This document shows positions 57,064-64,000 of a stretch of 64,000 nucleotides of DNA, piece after piece. The DNA is taken from positions 71,303 to 135,302 of the forward strand of contig NZ_MUHF01000021.1 in assembly GCF_002217435.1 (NCBI RefSeq), written 5' to 3'. Numbering within the stretch: the stretch's first letter is position 1; each line of letters opens with the position of its first letter. The notes under the pieces are model-generated. The model was not told where the DNA came from, did no database searches, and saw only the letters and a list, made by a program, of their open reading frames with translations. This DNA comes from Flavobacterium reichenbachii. GTDB lineage: Bacteria; Bacteroidota; Bacteroidia; Flavobacteriales; Flavobacteriaceae. A program made the translations under genes and the position numbers.

Positions 57064-58980
57064 TTATTTTACTTCGATGATCTTGTTTTTTGTTCCGATT
57101 CCATTTTCATTAAAAGGTTCAATTGTAAAATAATATTTTGTGCCTTTATCTAAACCTCTAAAATCATAAGAACTTTCTCCATAAACCATAATATTGTTGT
57201 ATAATTTATCGGGAGTAATTCCGTAATAAATAGTATATCCTATAGCATCTGATTGTTTTTTCCATGAAATCAAGGCATTGCGGGAATCAGCTTTATTTCT
57301 GTTGACTTTAAAATCAGAAACCATTTTGGGTTTTTCAGCCAGTCCGTTTCCAAATATCCTAAAATCTGAAACTGCAAATAATCCGGATGCATTGTGAATG
57401 TTTTCCATTTTAATATAACGCGTTTTAATAGCTTTTGTAAGCTCTACGTAATCATGAGGTGCATCTTTATCATTTTTAGATTTATCAACAACCAGCGTCC
57501 AATTTACAGCATCATCAGACATGTATATTTTATACTGGTAATAAATATCCATTGCTTTATTATACTGAGTAGCTTTATGATCTGCATAATTAATTTGAAG
57601 TGCATTAACCTGCATTTTTCTCCCTAAATCCATTTGCAGCCATTCTCCGGGATTGCTTGTTTTAGCAGACCAATACGTCTGAATGTTTTCATCGGTAAGA
57701 TTATCTGGTCCGTAACAGAATTTCTCATATACTTTTTTCCCGCCGTTATCCATTCTGTGTGTTTCTACTTCCATACATTCTTCAGAAGAAGAAACGGTTA
57801 CAGGCTTTTTATACGAAAGCAGCATCCATCCTGATGAAGCACCTTTTGCCTGATCACGCTGCGTTGTGGGAAGTGCAATAGGAAAATCTCCGTAAGAAGT
57901 AATGGAATACATAACATCATCTTTGTCAAATCCGGCGGGAAACATATCAATTCGACGTTCAAAACGGTCTTTTATAGAAATTTTACAAGTGCCTGTATTC
58001 CAATAATTGCCGTAATTATCTGCAAATGTATTTCCGTGTCCGGCACCAATTACAAAACCACCCGGCTTATACGACATCGGATTGTGTTTTTGATAAGTGA
58101 ACGGTCCCAATGGATTGTCACCAACGTGTACACCATTTGCATATCCTTTAAATTCTGTTGCGGGTGCACCATACTGCATGTAATATTTCCCATTGTGTTT
58201 GGTCATCCAGGCACCTTCAATGAAATTTCCCCAAGGTGCTGGTTCCATGTCGTTGTTTGGTCCAAAACGTTCCCATCCGTGAGCGGCAGGATCTAAAATG
58301 GCAACTTCTTTTATCTGCCCATACGGACGCTGAATATCCTCAACTTCGGTTGCTTTGTATAATTGTGCATAATCTGCCTGATTTCCTTTTGGAAGCCAGG
58401 TTTTATAATCTACTTCTACACCAACAAGAGGGAGTTTTCCGCTTGAACCGTAATACATATATACTTTTTTGTCATCATCCTGAAAAATAGCAGGATCCCA
58501 TGTTGGCAGCATCGCTTTGTCTACGTGACGTGTCCATCTTCCTGATTTTGGATCTGCTGTTTTCCAGATTGGATGATCTCTCTTCCAGGTAGAACCAACA
58601 TAAAATAAAGTATCATTTACAACCCATGCTGCAGGAGCACATTGGTCATCGTCTCCAGGCTGTCTTTGAAAACTTCCATAAACAAAATTCCAGTCAGACA
58701 TATCTTTACTCCAAAAGAAACCTGCCTGATTGGTTGCAAATAAATAGTATTCGCCTTTGTAAGTAATAATTACCGGATCTGCGCTTGAGCGTCGGGATTC
58801 AGGAATTCCATTATGATTATGCGTCGTATAATTATAACCAATGTTAATTGGATTACAAAAAGTTGTCGCCGCTGCATTAGGATCAAACCATTCTGTTTTT
58901 CCTAATTTTTGTGCCAGGATGTTGTGGGTAAAAAGTATCACAAATAAAATTGGCAATGTCAGTTTATGTATATTTTTCAT
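57064..58980 (-). CDS. Glycoside hydrolase family 43 protein with discoidin and Fn3 domains
   Basis: 638 residues with a signal ending NILAQ. A five-bladed propeller GH43 domain covers about 35-380: base D68 in SSADPVIITYKGEYYLF, pKa-modulating D162 in PTWDPAIF, and acid E255 in FIEGAWMTKHNGKYYMQY. A discoidin/F5-8-type C (CBM32-like) domain follows (about 400-545: EEWLQMDLGRK-type region, here NPGEWLQMDLGRKMQVNAL), then an Fn3 domain (about 550-637). It is probably a periplasmic or surface arabinosidase, xylosidase or related exo-enzyme. The sugar specificity cannot be read from sequence. Confidence 0.9.
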   Translation of the reverse strand: MKNIHKLTLPILFVILFTHNILAQKLGKTEWFDPNAAATTFCNPINIGYNYTTHNHNGIPESRRSSADPVIITYKGEYYLFATNQAGFFWSKDMSDWNFVYGSFQRQPGDDDQCAPAAWVVNDTLFYVGSTWKRDHPIWKTADPKSGRWTRHVDKAMLPTWDPAIFQDDDKKVYMYYGSSGKLPLVGVEVDYKTWLPKGNQADYAQLYKATEVEDIQRPYGQIKEVAILDPAAHGWERFGPNNDMEPAPWGNFIEGAWMTKHNGKYYMQYGAPATEFKGYANGVHVGDNPLGPFTYQKHNPMSYKPGGFVIGAGHGNTFADNYGNYWNTGTCKISIKDRFERRIDMFPAGFDKDDVMYSITSYGDFPIALPTTQRDQAKGASSGWMLLSYKKPVTVSSSEECMEVETHRMDNGGKKVYEKFCYGPDNLTDENIQTYWSAKTSNPGEWLQMDLGRKMQVNALQINYADHKATQYNKAMDIYYQYKIYMSDDAVNWTLVVDKSKNDKDAPHDYVELTKAIKTRYIKMENIHNASGLFAVSDFRIFGNGLAEKPKMVSDFKVNRNKADSRNALISWKKQSDAIGYTIYYGITPDKLYNNIMVYGESSYDFRGLDKGTKYYFTIEPFNENGIGTKNKIIEVK

Positions 58981-59010
58981 TTTTTTTGATTTGTTGTAAA
59001 GTCTGCCAGA

Positions 59011-59793
59011 TTATTTTTTAATAGTTAATCTTTCGCTTAAAAGTTCAGGTTCATTTGTGGTTATGTAATTGAATTTCTGATTAATAATCCAATCCATATC
59101 TGCCGTTTCATTTACTGTCCAGGCATTCAGAATAATTTTATTATCCTTAGCTTCCTTTATCCATTCCGGATGTTTTTTAAATACAGAATAATGATAATCA
59201 ATGCCATTAATTTTGTCTGCTTTAACTTCTTTTGGAGATTTATTTCCTTCTAAATATTGAAGAGAAGTTTTTGCATCTACTGCTCTAATTTGTTTTAGAA
59301 TATCATAATCAAAACTAATGTAACAGGTATTTTTATCAGCTTTGAGTTTCTTTATGAGTTCAACGGTTTTTAAGGCTGTCGTTTTTCCTCGTTCTTTACT
59401 TATTTCTGATGGTTTTATTTCGCAAACCAAAAGAGTGTGTTTGTTATTTTTTTTACCTTCAATAATATATTCATATAAAGTGGGAAGCTTTTCTCCATTT
59501 GAAAGTTTAAATTTTACCAAATCAACGTATTTTGTCTCTTCAATAAGCATTTTGTTATAGTGTGCATCGTGATTGATTACAAGCGAATCATCAGCTGTCC
59601 TCCAAACATCAAATTCTGAACCTGCATTTTTCAAATCAATTGCGTGTCTAAGTGCGGCAATAGAATTTTCTGGCAGGTTGTTTTTTTTCCATGCGCCGCG
59701 GTGAGCTACAATAGCATTTTGAGTACAGCAGGAAGAAAAAATAATTGTAATGAATAAAAAGAAAAGAGATCGAGATATTTTAAAATCATTCAT
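59011..59793 (-). CDS. Glycerophosphodiester phosphodiesterase lipoprotein
   Basis: 260 residues from MNDFKISRSLFFLFI. A start at 59853 would read through the terminator stem and is rejected. The lipobox is FSSCC. The GDPD catalytic set is present: H31-R32 in VAHRGAWKK, E42 in LPENSIAAL, E60 and D62 in SEFDVW, and H75 in VINHDAHYN, with the TIM barrel ending in LNAWTVNETADMDWII. It cleaves glycerophosphodiesters to glycerol 3-phosphate plus an alcohol. GDPD-type proteins in glycan clusters may act on other phosphodiesters or sugars; that is speculative. The GH43 gene begins 30 bases after its stop. Confidence 0.92.
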   Translation of the reverse strand: MNDFKISRSLFFLFITIIFSSCCTQNAIVAHRGAWKKNNLPENSIAALRHAIDLKNAGSEFDVWRTADDSLVINHDAHYNKMLIEETKYVDLVKFKLSNGEKLPTLYEYIIEGKKNNKHTLLVCEIKPSEISKERGKTTALKTVELIKKLKADKNTCYISFDYDILKQIRAVDAKTSLQYLEGNKSPKEVKADKINGIDYHYSVFKKHPEWIKEAKDNKIILNAWTVNETADMDWIINQKFNYITTNEPELLSERLTIKK

Positions 59794-59837
59794 AATAAAC
59801 GTAGTTAAAATTTTACAAAAAAGACTCTTGATTCTAG

Positions 59838-59866
59838 AAAAAAAGCCCTCCAAACGAAGGGCTTTA
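59838..59866 (-). terminator. Terminator after the GH3 gene
   Basis: On the minus strand AAAGCCCT and AGGGCTTT form a perfect 8-bp stem with an 8-base loop and T-run. It separates the GH3 unit from the phosphodiesterase. Confidence 0.85.
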
Positions 59867-59883
59867 CACTAATCAATAACCAA

Positions 59884-62184
59884 CTATTTAGTTAATTCAA
59901 AACTAACTTTCTTGTCTGCGTTTGAATTTGTTCCAACAAAAACATCAAACATCCCAGGTTCAGCTATAAACTGTAAATCAGAATTATAGAATTTTAAATC
60001 TTCTACTGTGATTGCAAAATTCACAGTTTGTTTTTCACCTTTTTTAAGTGTTATTTTTTGGAAACCTTTTAGTTCTCTAACAGGTCTTGTAACAGATCCT
60101 ACTAAATCTCTAATGTATAATTGAACGGTTTCTTTTCCGTCAAAACTTCCCGTATTTGTTACCTCAACAGAAACAGTAACTTTTCCGTTGAAATTCATTT
60201 TATCTGATGAAATTTTCACATTTGAATAATCAAATGTGGTGTAGCTTAAACCAAACCCAAAAGGAAATAATGGTTCATTTCTTTCGTCAATATAATTTGA
60301 TCTGAATTTTTCGAATTTACCTTCCGAATTAGAAAGAGGTCTTCCTGTATTTTTATGTGCATAATAAATTGGCAGCTGACCAACGCTTCTTGGAAATGTT
60401 GTTGTCAATTTTCCAGAAGGATTAACATCTCCAAACAAAACATCTGCAATTGCATAACCAGCTTCGCTTCCTGCAAACCAAGCATTTAAAATTGCAGGAA
60501 CTGTAGCGTTTTCTTCGTTTAATACTAGAGGACGTCCATCAAATAAAACTAAAACAACAGGTTTTCCTGTTTTTAGTAAAGCTTGTAATAAATCTTTTTG
60601 TGCTTGTGGAATTTCTAAATTGGTACGACTGCTTGACTCTCCGCTCATTTCTGCAGATTCTCCAAGAGCAGCAACAATAACATCTGATTGATTTGCTATT
60701 TTTAGTGCTTCTGCCAATAATTCTTCTTTAGAGCGGCCGTCACGGTGTAATGTTTTACCAAACATTGTTGCATTGGTTTCAAAAGTTTCATCGTAGTCTA
60801 AGTTACTTCCTTTTGCATATAAAACTTTAGTGTCTTTTCCTGCAACTTCTTTGATTCCTGCCAGCAATGAAACAGCATTTTCCATTTTTGTAGCTACACT
60901 CCAAGTACCAGGCATATTTTCTTTAGCATCTGCCAATGGTCCGATAAGTGCGATAGTCCCAGATTTTTTAAGAGGTAAAGCCTGATTTTGATTTTTTAAT
61001 AAAACCAAAGATTGTGCGGCAATCTGACGTGCTTCTTTTCGGCTTGATGCGGTGAAGATTTCAGTTTTTGCTCTTTTTTCATCACAATATTTATAAGGAT
61101 CTTCAAATAATCCTAAGTCGTATTTTGCTTCTAAAATAAGTTTTACAGCGTTATCAATCTGTGCGATAGTAACTCTTTTTTCGTCTAAAGATTTTTTAAG
61201 AGTTGTTAAGAATCCTTCGCCAACCATATCCATTTCAACGCCGGCATTTAGTGACAAAGCAGATACATCTTGCAAATTACCCATTCCGTGTTCAATCATT
61301 TCCGGAATTCCGGTAAAATCTGTTACCACAAATCCTTTAAACCCCCATTGTTTTCTCAAAACATCTGTCATTAACCACTTGTTTCCTGTTGCAGGAATTC
61401 CGTCCACTTCATTAAAAGAAGCCATTACAGAACCTACACCAGCATCAACTGCAGCTTTGTATGGAGGGAAATAGTCGTTAAACATTCTGATATGACTCAT
61501 ATCTACAGTATTGTAATCACGTCCGCCTTCTGGTGCTCCATATAATGCAAAGTGTTTTACACAAGCCAAAATCGTATTGTTTTTTGATAAATCTTTTTGC
61601 TGATATCCGTTTACCATAGCTTTTGCTATCTGGCTTCCTAGATAAGGATCTTCTCCTGAACCTTCAGAAACTCTTCCCCATCTTGGATCACGAGATATAT
61701 CTACCATTGGAGAGAATGTCCAGTTGATACCGTCTGCACTTGCTTCCTGAGCTGCAATCTGCGCACTTCTTTCAATTAAACCCATATCCCACGTACAAGA
61801 AAGCCCAAGTGGAATTGGAAATGTTGTTTCGTAACCGTGAATAACATCCATACCAAAAAGCAATGGAATCTTTAAACGGCTTTGTTCAACAGCAATTTTT
61901 TGTACTTCTTTAATTTTTTGAACCGATTTAATATTGAACAAACCTCCCACTTTACCTTCAGCAATATTTTTTGCTACATTAGAGCTGTTGGCTTGTCCTG
62001 TAGTAATATCTCCTGACGTTGGTAAGTTTAACTGACCCAATTTCTCGTCTAAAGTCATTTTAGAAATTAACTCTGCTACAAATTCAGACTTTGGTTTAAT
62101 TTTCACTGTATTTTTAGTGTTCTTTTTCTGAGCGTAACCCAAAACAGCACATCCTAAAAAAAGTAAGACTAATTTGTTTTTCAT
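59884..62184 (-). CDS. bglX: Beta-glucosidase, glycoside hydrolase family 3
   Basis: 766 residues with a signal ending LGYAQ. The (alpha/beta)8 domain starts at MTLDEKLGQLNLP and has DPRWGRVSEGSGEDP, CVKHFALYGAPEGGRDYNT, and the nucleophile D289 in GFVVTDFTGIPEM. The second domain starts about 390 (SLVLLKNQNQALPLKK), with AALGESAEMSGESSSRTNLE around the likely acid/base glutamate. A C-terminal Fn3-like domain includes PFGFGLSYTTFDYS. It is a periplasmic exo-beta-glucosidase of the BglX type. The esterase gene ends 10 bases upstream, so the two are in an operon. Confidence 0.96.
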   Translation of the reverse strand: MKNKLVLLFLGCAVLGYAQKKNTKNTVKIKPKSEFVAELISKMTLDEKLGQLNLPTSGDITTGQANSSNVAKNIAEGKVGGLFNIKSVQKIKEVQKIAVEQSRLKIPLLFGMDVIHGYETTFPIPLGLSCTWDMGLIERSAQIAAQEASADGINWTFSPMVDISRDPRWGRVSEGSGEDPYLGSQIAKAMVNGYQQKDLSKNNTILACVKHFALYGAPEGGRDYNTVDMSHIRMFNDYFPPYKAAVDAGVGSVMASFNEVDGIPATGNKWLMTDVLRKQWGFKGFVVTDFTGIPEMIEHGMGNLQDVSALSLNAGVEMDMVGEGFLTTLKKSLDEKRVTIAQIDNAVKLILEAKYDLGLFEDPYKYCDEKRAKTEIFTASSRKEARQIAAQSLVLLKNQNQALPLKKSGTIALIGPLADAKENMPGTWSVATKMENAVSLLAGIKEVAGKDTKVLYAKGSNLDYDETFETNATMFGKTLHRDGRSKEELLAEALKIANQSDVIVAALGESAEMSGESSSRTNLEIPQAQKDLLQALLKTGKPVVLVLFDGRPLVLNEENATVPAILNAWFAGSEAGYAIADVLFGDVNPSGKLTTTFPRSVGQLPIYYAHKNTGRPLSNSEGKFEKFRSNYIDERNEPLFPFGFGLSYTTFDYSNVKISSDKMNFNGKVTVSVEVTNTGSFDGKETVQLYIRDLVGSVTRPVRELKGFQKITLKKGEKQTVNFAITVEDLKFYNSDLQFIAEPGMFDVFVGTNSNADKKVSFELTK

Positions 62185-62194
62185 TCTGTTATTT

Positions 62195-62908
62195 TTATTT
62201 GTTTGTATTCTTTTTTACCTGTTTCAACATCCAGTCATAAATTGCCTGATTGTCAAAAACTCTTGTCCAGCTGTCATGTCCCGCATCATCAAATATGGTC
62301 AACTCTACATCTCCCGCATTGCATTTTTTTAATTCTTTGTAAATCGTCACAGCATAATCTACTTTTACAACATCATCTAATAATCCGTGATAAATTCTGG
62401 TTGGAATGCTGGCTATTTTACAAGCATCTTCCAATTGAATTAAATCAACAAACCCTGATATCGGGACAATTGCTGCAAACATATCCGGATGCGAAAGCGC
62501 TAAATTCCAAGTCGCCCAGCCTCCTGAACTCAAACCAGTAACATAGATGCGATTTGGATCGATATTATTTTCTCGTTGAATTTTTAAAATCAATTGATAA
62601 ATCGATTCTACATCCCAATTTTCATCTTCTTTACATTGCGGCGCCACAACGTAAGCGTCTAATGAATGTGTTTTCAGATATTTTAAAGGACCATGAATCT
62701 TTACTTTTTCAATGTCTGTTCCTTTTTCTCCATCACCCGAAATAAAAACTATTAATGGCTTTTTATCTTTTGTATTAGCTGGCTTGTGCAATGCATAACC
62801 CAATTCATATTTGGTTACGGTCACTGTTTTCAATTTTCCACTTGTGTCTGTTTGTGCAAAACCAAATAGAGAAAATAAAAAAGTCAGTAATGCTATTTTA
62901 TATTTCAT
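62195..62908 (-). CDS. Secreted alpha/beta-hydrolase (esterase / phospholipase-carboxylesterase-like)
   Basis: 237 residues with a signal ending LFGFAQ. The catalytic triad of an alpha/beta hydrolase is visible: the serine in VTGLSSGGWATWNLALSHPD, an aspartate after the sixth strand in YHGLLDDVVKVDYAV, and the histidine in FDDAGHDSWTRVF. An oxyanion loop LIVFISGDGEKGTD lies near the N-terminus. Such proteins in glycan clusters often remove acyl groups from sugars, but the substrate is not known. It is flanked by 10-base gaps on both sides, so it is co-transcribed with the neighbouring GH3 and PF10091 genes. Confidence 0.85.
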   Translation of the reverse strand: MKYKIALLTFLFSLFGFAQTDTSGKLKTVTVTKYELGYALHKPANTKDKKPLIVFISGDGEKGTDIEKVKIHGPLKYLKTHSLDAYVVAPQCKEDENWDVESIYQLILKIQRENNIDPNRIYVTGLSSGGWATWNLALSHPDMFAAIVPISGFVDLIQLEDACKIASIPTRIYHGLLDDVVKVDYAVTIYKELKKCNAGDVELTIFDDAGHDSWTRVFDNQAIYDWMLKQVKKNTNK

Positions 62909-62918
62909 TTAATGCGTT

Positions 62919-64000
62919 TTAAATTCCGTATTTACCTGATTTAAAACCGAGTTTTAATAACCCTTGTTTTACTTCTGGAGCATTCATAAACAGTTTCCAT
63001 AATAAGCCCGAACGATAATTTTCTATCATCACTACCTCTGGCCCCTGATCAATTGCCAAATATCTTTTTGCCGTCCAATTATTCTGCAGACTTACTGCAT
63101 CATAAAAACCTGCCTCTCCCCAAGTTTCATTTTTATGGTTTTCATACAAATTGCGGATTACTGCAAGTGATTCTTTGGGCGTGTAAACAATAGAACTAAT
63201 TGCACCAGTAGGCGAGATAACACCTTTATCATTGCTTGGCATATGGGCATCGTAACCCACAGAACCATCAGCATTTCTGGAATAAGATGCTGTTAATCCC
63301 CAGTAATCTGGTCCGTAATATTTGAACTTTCCGGGATTTTCAATACAATATTTGTAATCGATTTCAACTTGATTTTTGTTCAAATCAAAATAATTGGCAT
63401 ATTTATCACTTAATTGATTCGGATCAAGTCCAACATAAGAATAATGTGTCCAGAATAATGGCCCGCCAAATTCTTCTGCTCCATTGTGTTTGAGAATTAA
63501 CGGAATGTCATATTTTGTTTTAGAAGAAACAATACCGCCGCTTCTCGCCCATCCTTCATGATACGCTTTGGCATCTATTGCGTGCGTTGGTGAAGATGCT
63601 GCCATGATATAGGTAATCAAACATTCGTTATATCCTTCTAGCGGAAAATTCATCTGCCAATCGTATGTTGGCGACCAATGCCAGTACAATACATTTTTGT
63701 TATTGGTAAACCACTGCCATTCTACACCTTTCCATAATGCATCATATTTAGCAGCTACAGCTTTCTCTTTTTCATTTCCTGTTTTTAGATATTCACGAAC
63801 GGTAATCATTCCTGAAATTAAAAATGATGTTTCGACTAAATCTCCTCCATTATCTTTGATTCCAAATGGTTTAACCTTTCCCGTATTTCCATCAATCCAG
63901 TGTGACCATGCCCCGTGAAAGCGATCTGCTTTTGCAAGAAAATCGGCAATTTTGTCTAATCTTTTTACCCCTTCTTCTTTTGTAACATATCCTCTTGAAA
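62919..64000 (-). CDS. Glucoamylase-family protein (PF10091, GH144-type), 5' end cut by window edge
   Basis: The visible 359 residues are open to base 64000, so the N-terminus with any signal is outside. An internal ATG at 63809 is not the start: the frame continues upstream through TKEEGVKRLDKIADFLAKA and GAWSHWIDGNTGKVKPFG. The chain is an (alpha/alpha)6-barrel with WKGVEWQWFTNNKNVLYWHW, LDPNQLSDKYANYFD, ASYSRNADGSVGYDAHMPS and GEAGFYDAVSLQNNWTAKRY. PF10091 includes GH144 endo-beta-1,2-glucanases. It leads the GH3-esterase run and suggests a beta-glucan degradation cluster. Confidence 0.88.
   Translation of the reverse strand, partial: SRGYVTKEEGVKRLDKIADFLAKADRFHGAWSHWIDGNTGKVKPFGIKDNGGDLVETSFLISGMITVREYLKTGNEKEKAVAAKYDALWKGVEWQWFTNNKNVLYWHWSPTYDWQMNFPLEGYNECLITYIMAASSPTHAIDAKAYHEGWARSGGIVSSKTKYDIPLILKHNGAEEFGGPLFWTHYSYVGLDPNQLSDKYANYFDLNKNQVEIDYKYCIENPGKFKYYGPDYWGLTASYSRNADGSVGYDAHMPSNDKGVISPTGAISSIVYTPKESLAVIRNLYENHKNETWGEAGFYDAVSLQNNWTAKRYLAIDQGPEVVMIENYRSGLLWKLFMNAPEVKQGLLKLGFKSGKYGI

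Noticed and set aside
59794..59853. Longer start of the glycerophosphodiesterase at 59853
   Set aside because: It would run from the GH3 terminator stem and place 20 residues ahead of a normal lipoprotein signal.
1..64000. tRNA or rRNA genes, prophage, conjugative elements
   Set aside because: No cloverleaf-like sequence, rRNA block, phage structural gene, integrase or transposase was noticed. A tRNA scan was not possible here.

Overview
The window is a chromosomal segment of a Flavobacterium-like member of the Bacteroidota (Flavobacteriia), probably close to F. johnsoniae. Supporting signs are high AT content, TAnnTTTG-type -7 promoter elements instead of sigma70 boxes, signal peptides ending in AQ or GQ, a type IX secretion system (T9SS) cargo protein with a gliding-motility-type C-terminus beside a PorP/SprF protein, a B1 metallo-beta-lactamase of the Flavobacterium type, an S6-S18-L9 ribosomal operon, and several families of intergenic palindromic repeats. 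No rRNA, tRNA, CRISPR array, prophage or transposase gene was seen.

Layout. 1-2.6 kb (minus): omega subunit of RNA polymerase (cut by the edge), BamD-like lipoprotein, DapA and a small conserved protein. 2.6-4.4 kb (plus): a 5'-nucleotidase split into two genes. 4.5-6.5 kb: DNA ligase. 6.8-19.4 kb (minus): a surface-adhesin operon made of a 3238-residue T9SS cargo protein with many Ig-like repeats, a PorP/SprF protein and a TPR-OmpA protein. 19.4-20.6 kb: a gene-free AT-rich gap. 20.6-25.6 kb (minus): a small conserved protein, an Oar-like TonB-dependent receptor and the rpsF-rpsR-rplI operon. 25.8 kb: a LytTR response regulator.

26.5-32.0 kb (minus) is a run nadC - yihY - DUF2147 - metallo-beta-lactamase - priA. 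32.4-38.9 kb (plus) holds DNA alkylation repair, YwqG, pirin, OsmC, GNAT, a coiled-coil protein, a secreted adenosine deaminase, a monooxygenase-fold protein and rlmH. 39.0-41.3 kb (minus) holds a lipoprotein, a TPR protein and folP. 41.6-55.4 kb (plus) holds DUF1599, a DoxX-type membrane protein, TlpA-like thioredoxin, tpiA, prmA, clpS, a WG-repeat protein, lysoplasmalogenase, kdsA, an outer-membrane barrel, and a YiiX-like hydrolase and a Coq4-like protein that share an upstream palindrome. 55.5-64 kb (minus) holds an M28 peptidase and a glycan-degradation cluster (GH43, glycerophosphodiesterase, GH3, esterase, PF10091/GH144-type enzyme cut by the edge).

The most notable items are: the adhesin, whose array contains eight units of exactly 240 bp with a 720-bp higher-order period; a pair of 140-155 bp intergenic elements with inverted ends and a shared core; the shared palindrome before the YiiX-like and Coq4-like genes; and the beta-lactamase sitting inside a housekeeping gene run. 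Housekeeping identifications are firm. Substrates of the adhesin, receptor and glycan cluster are inference.
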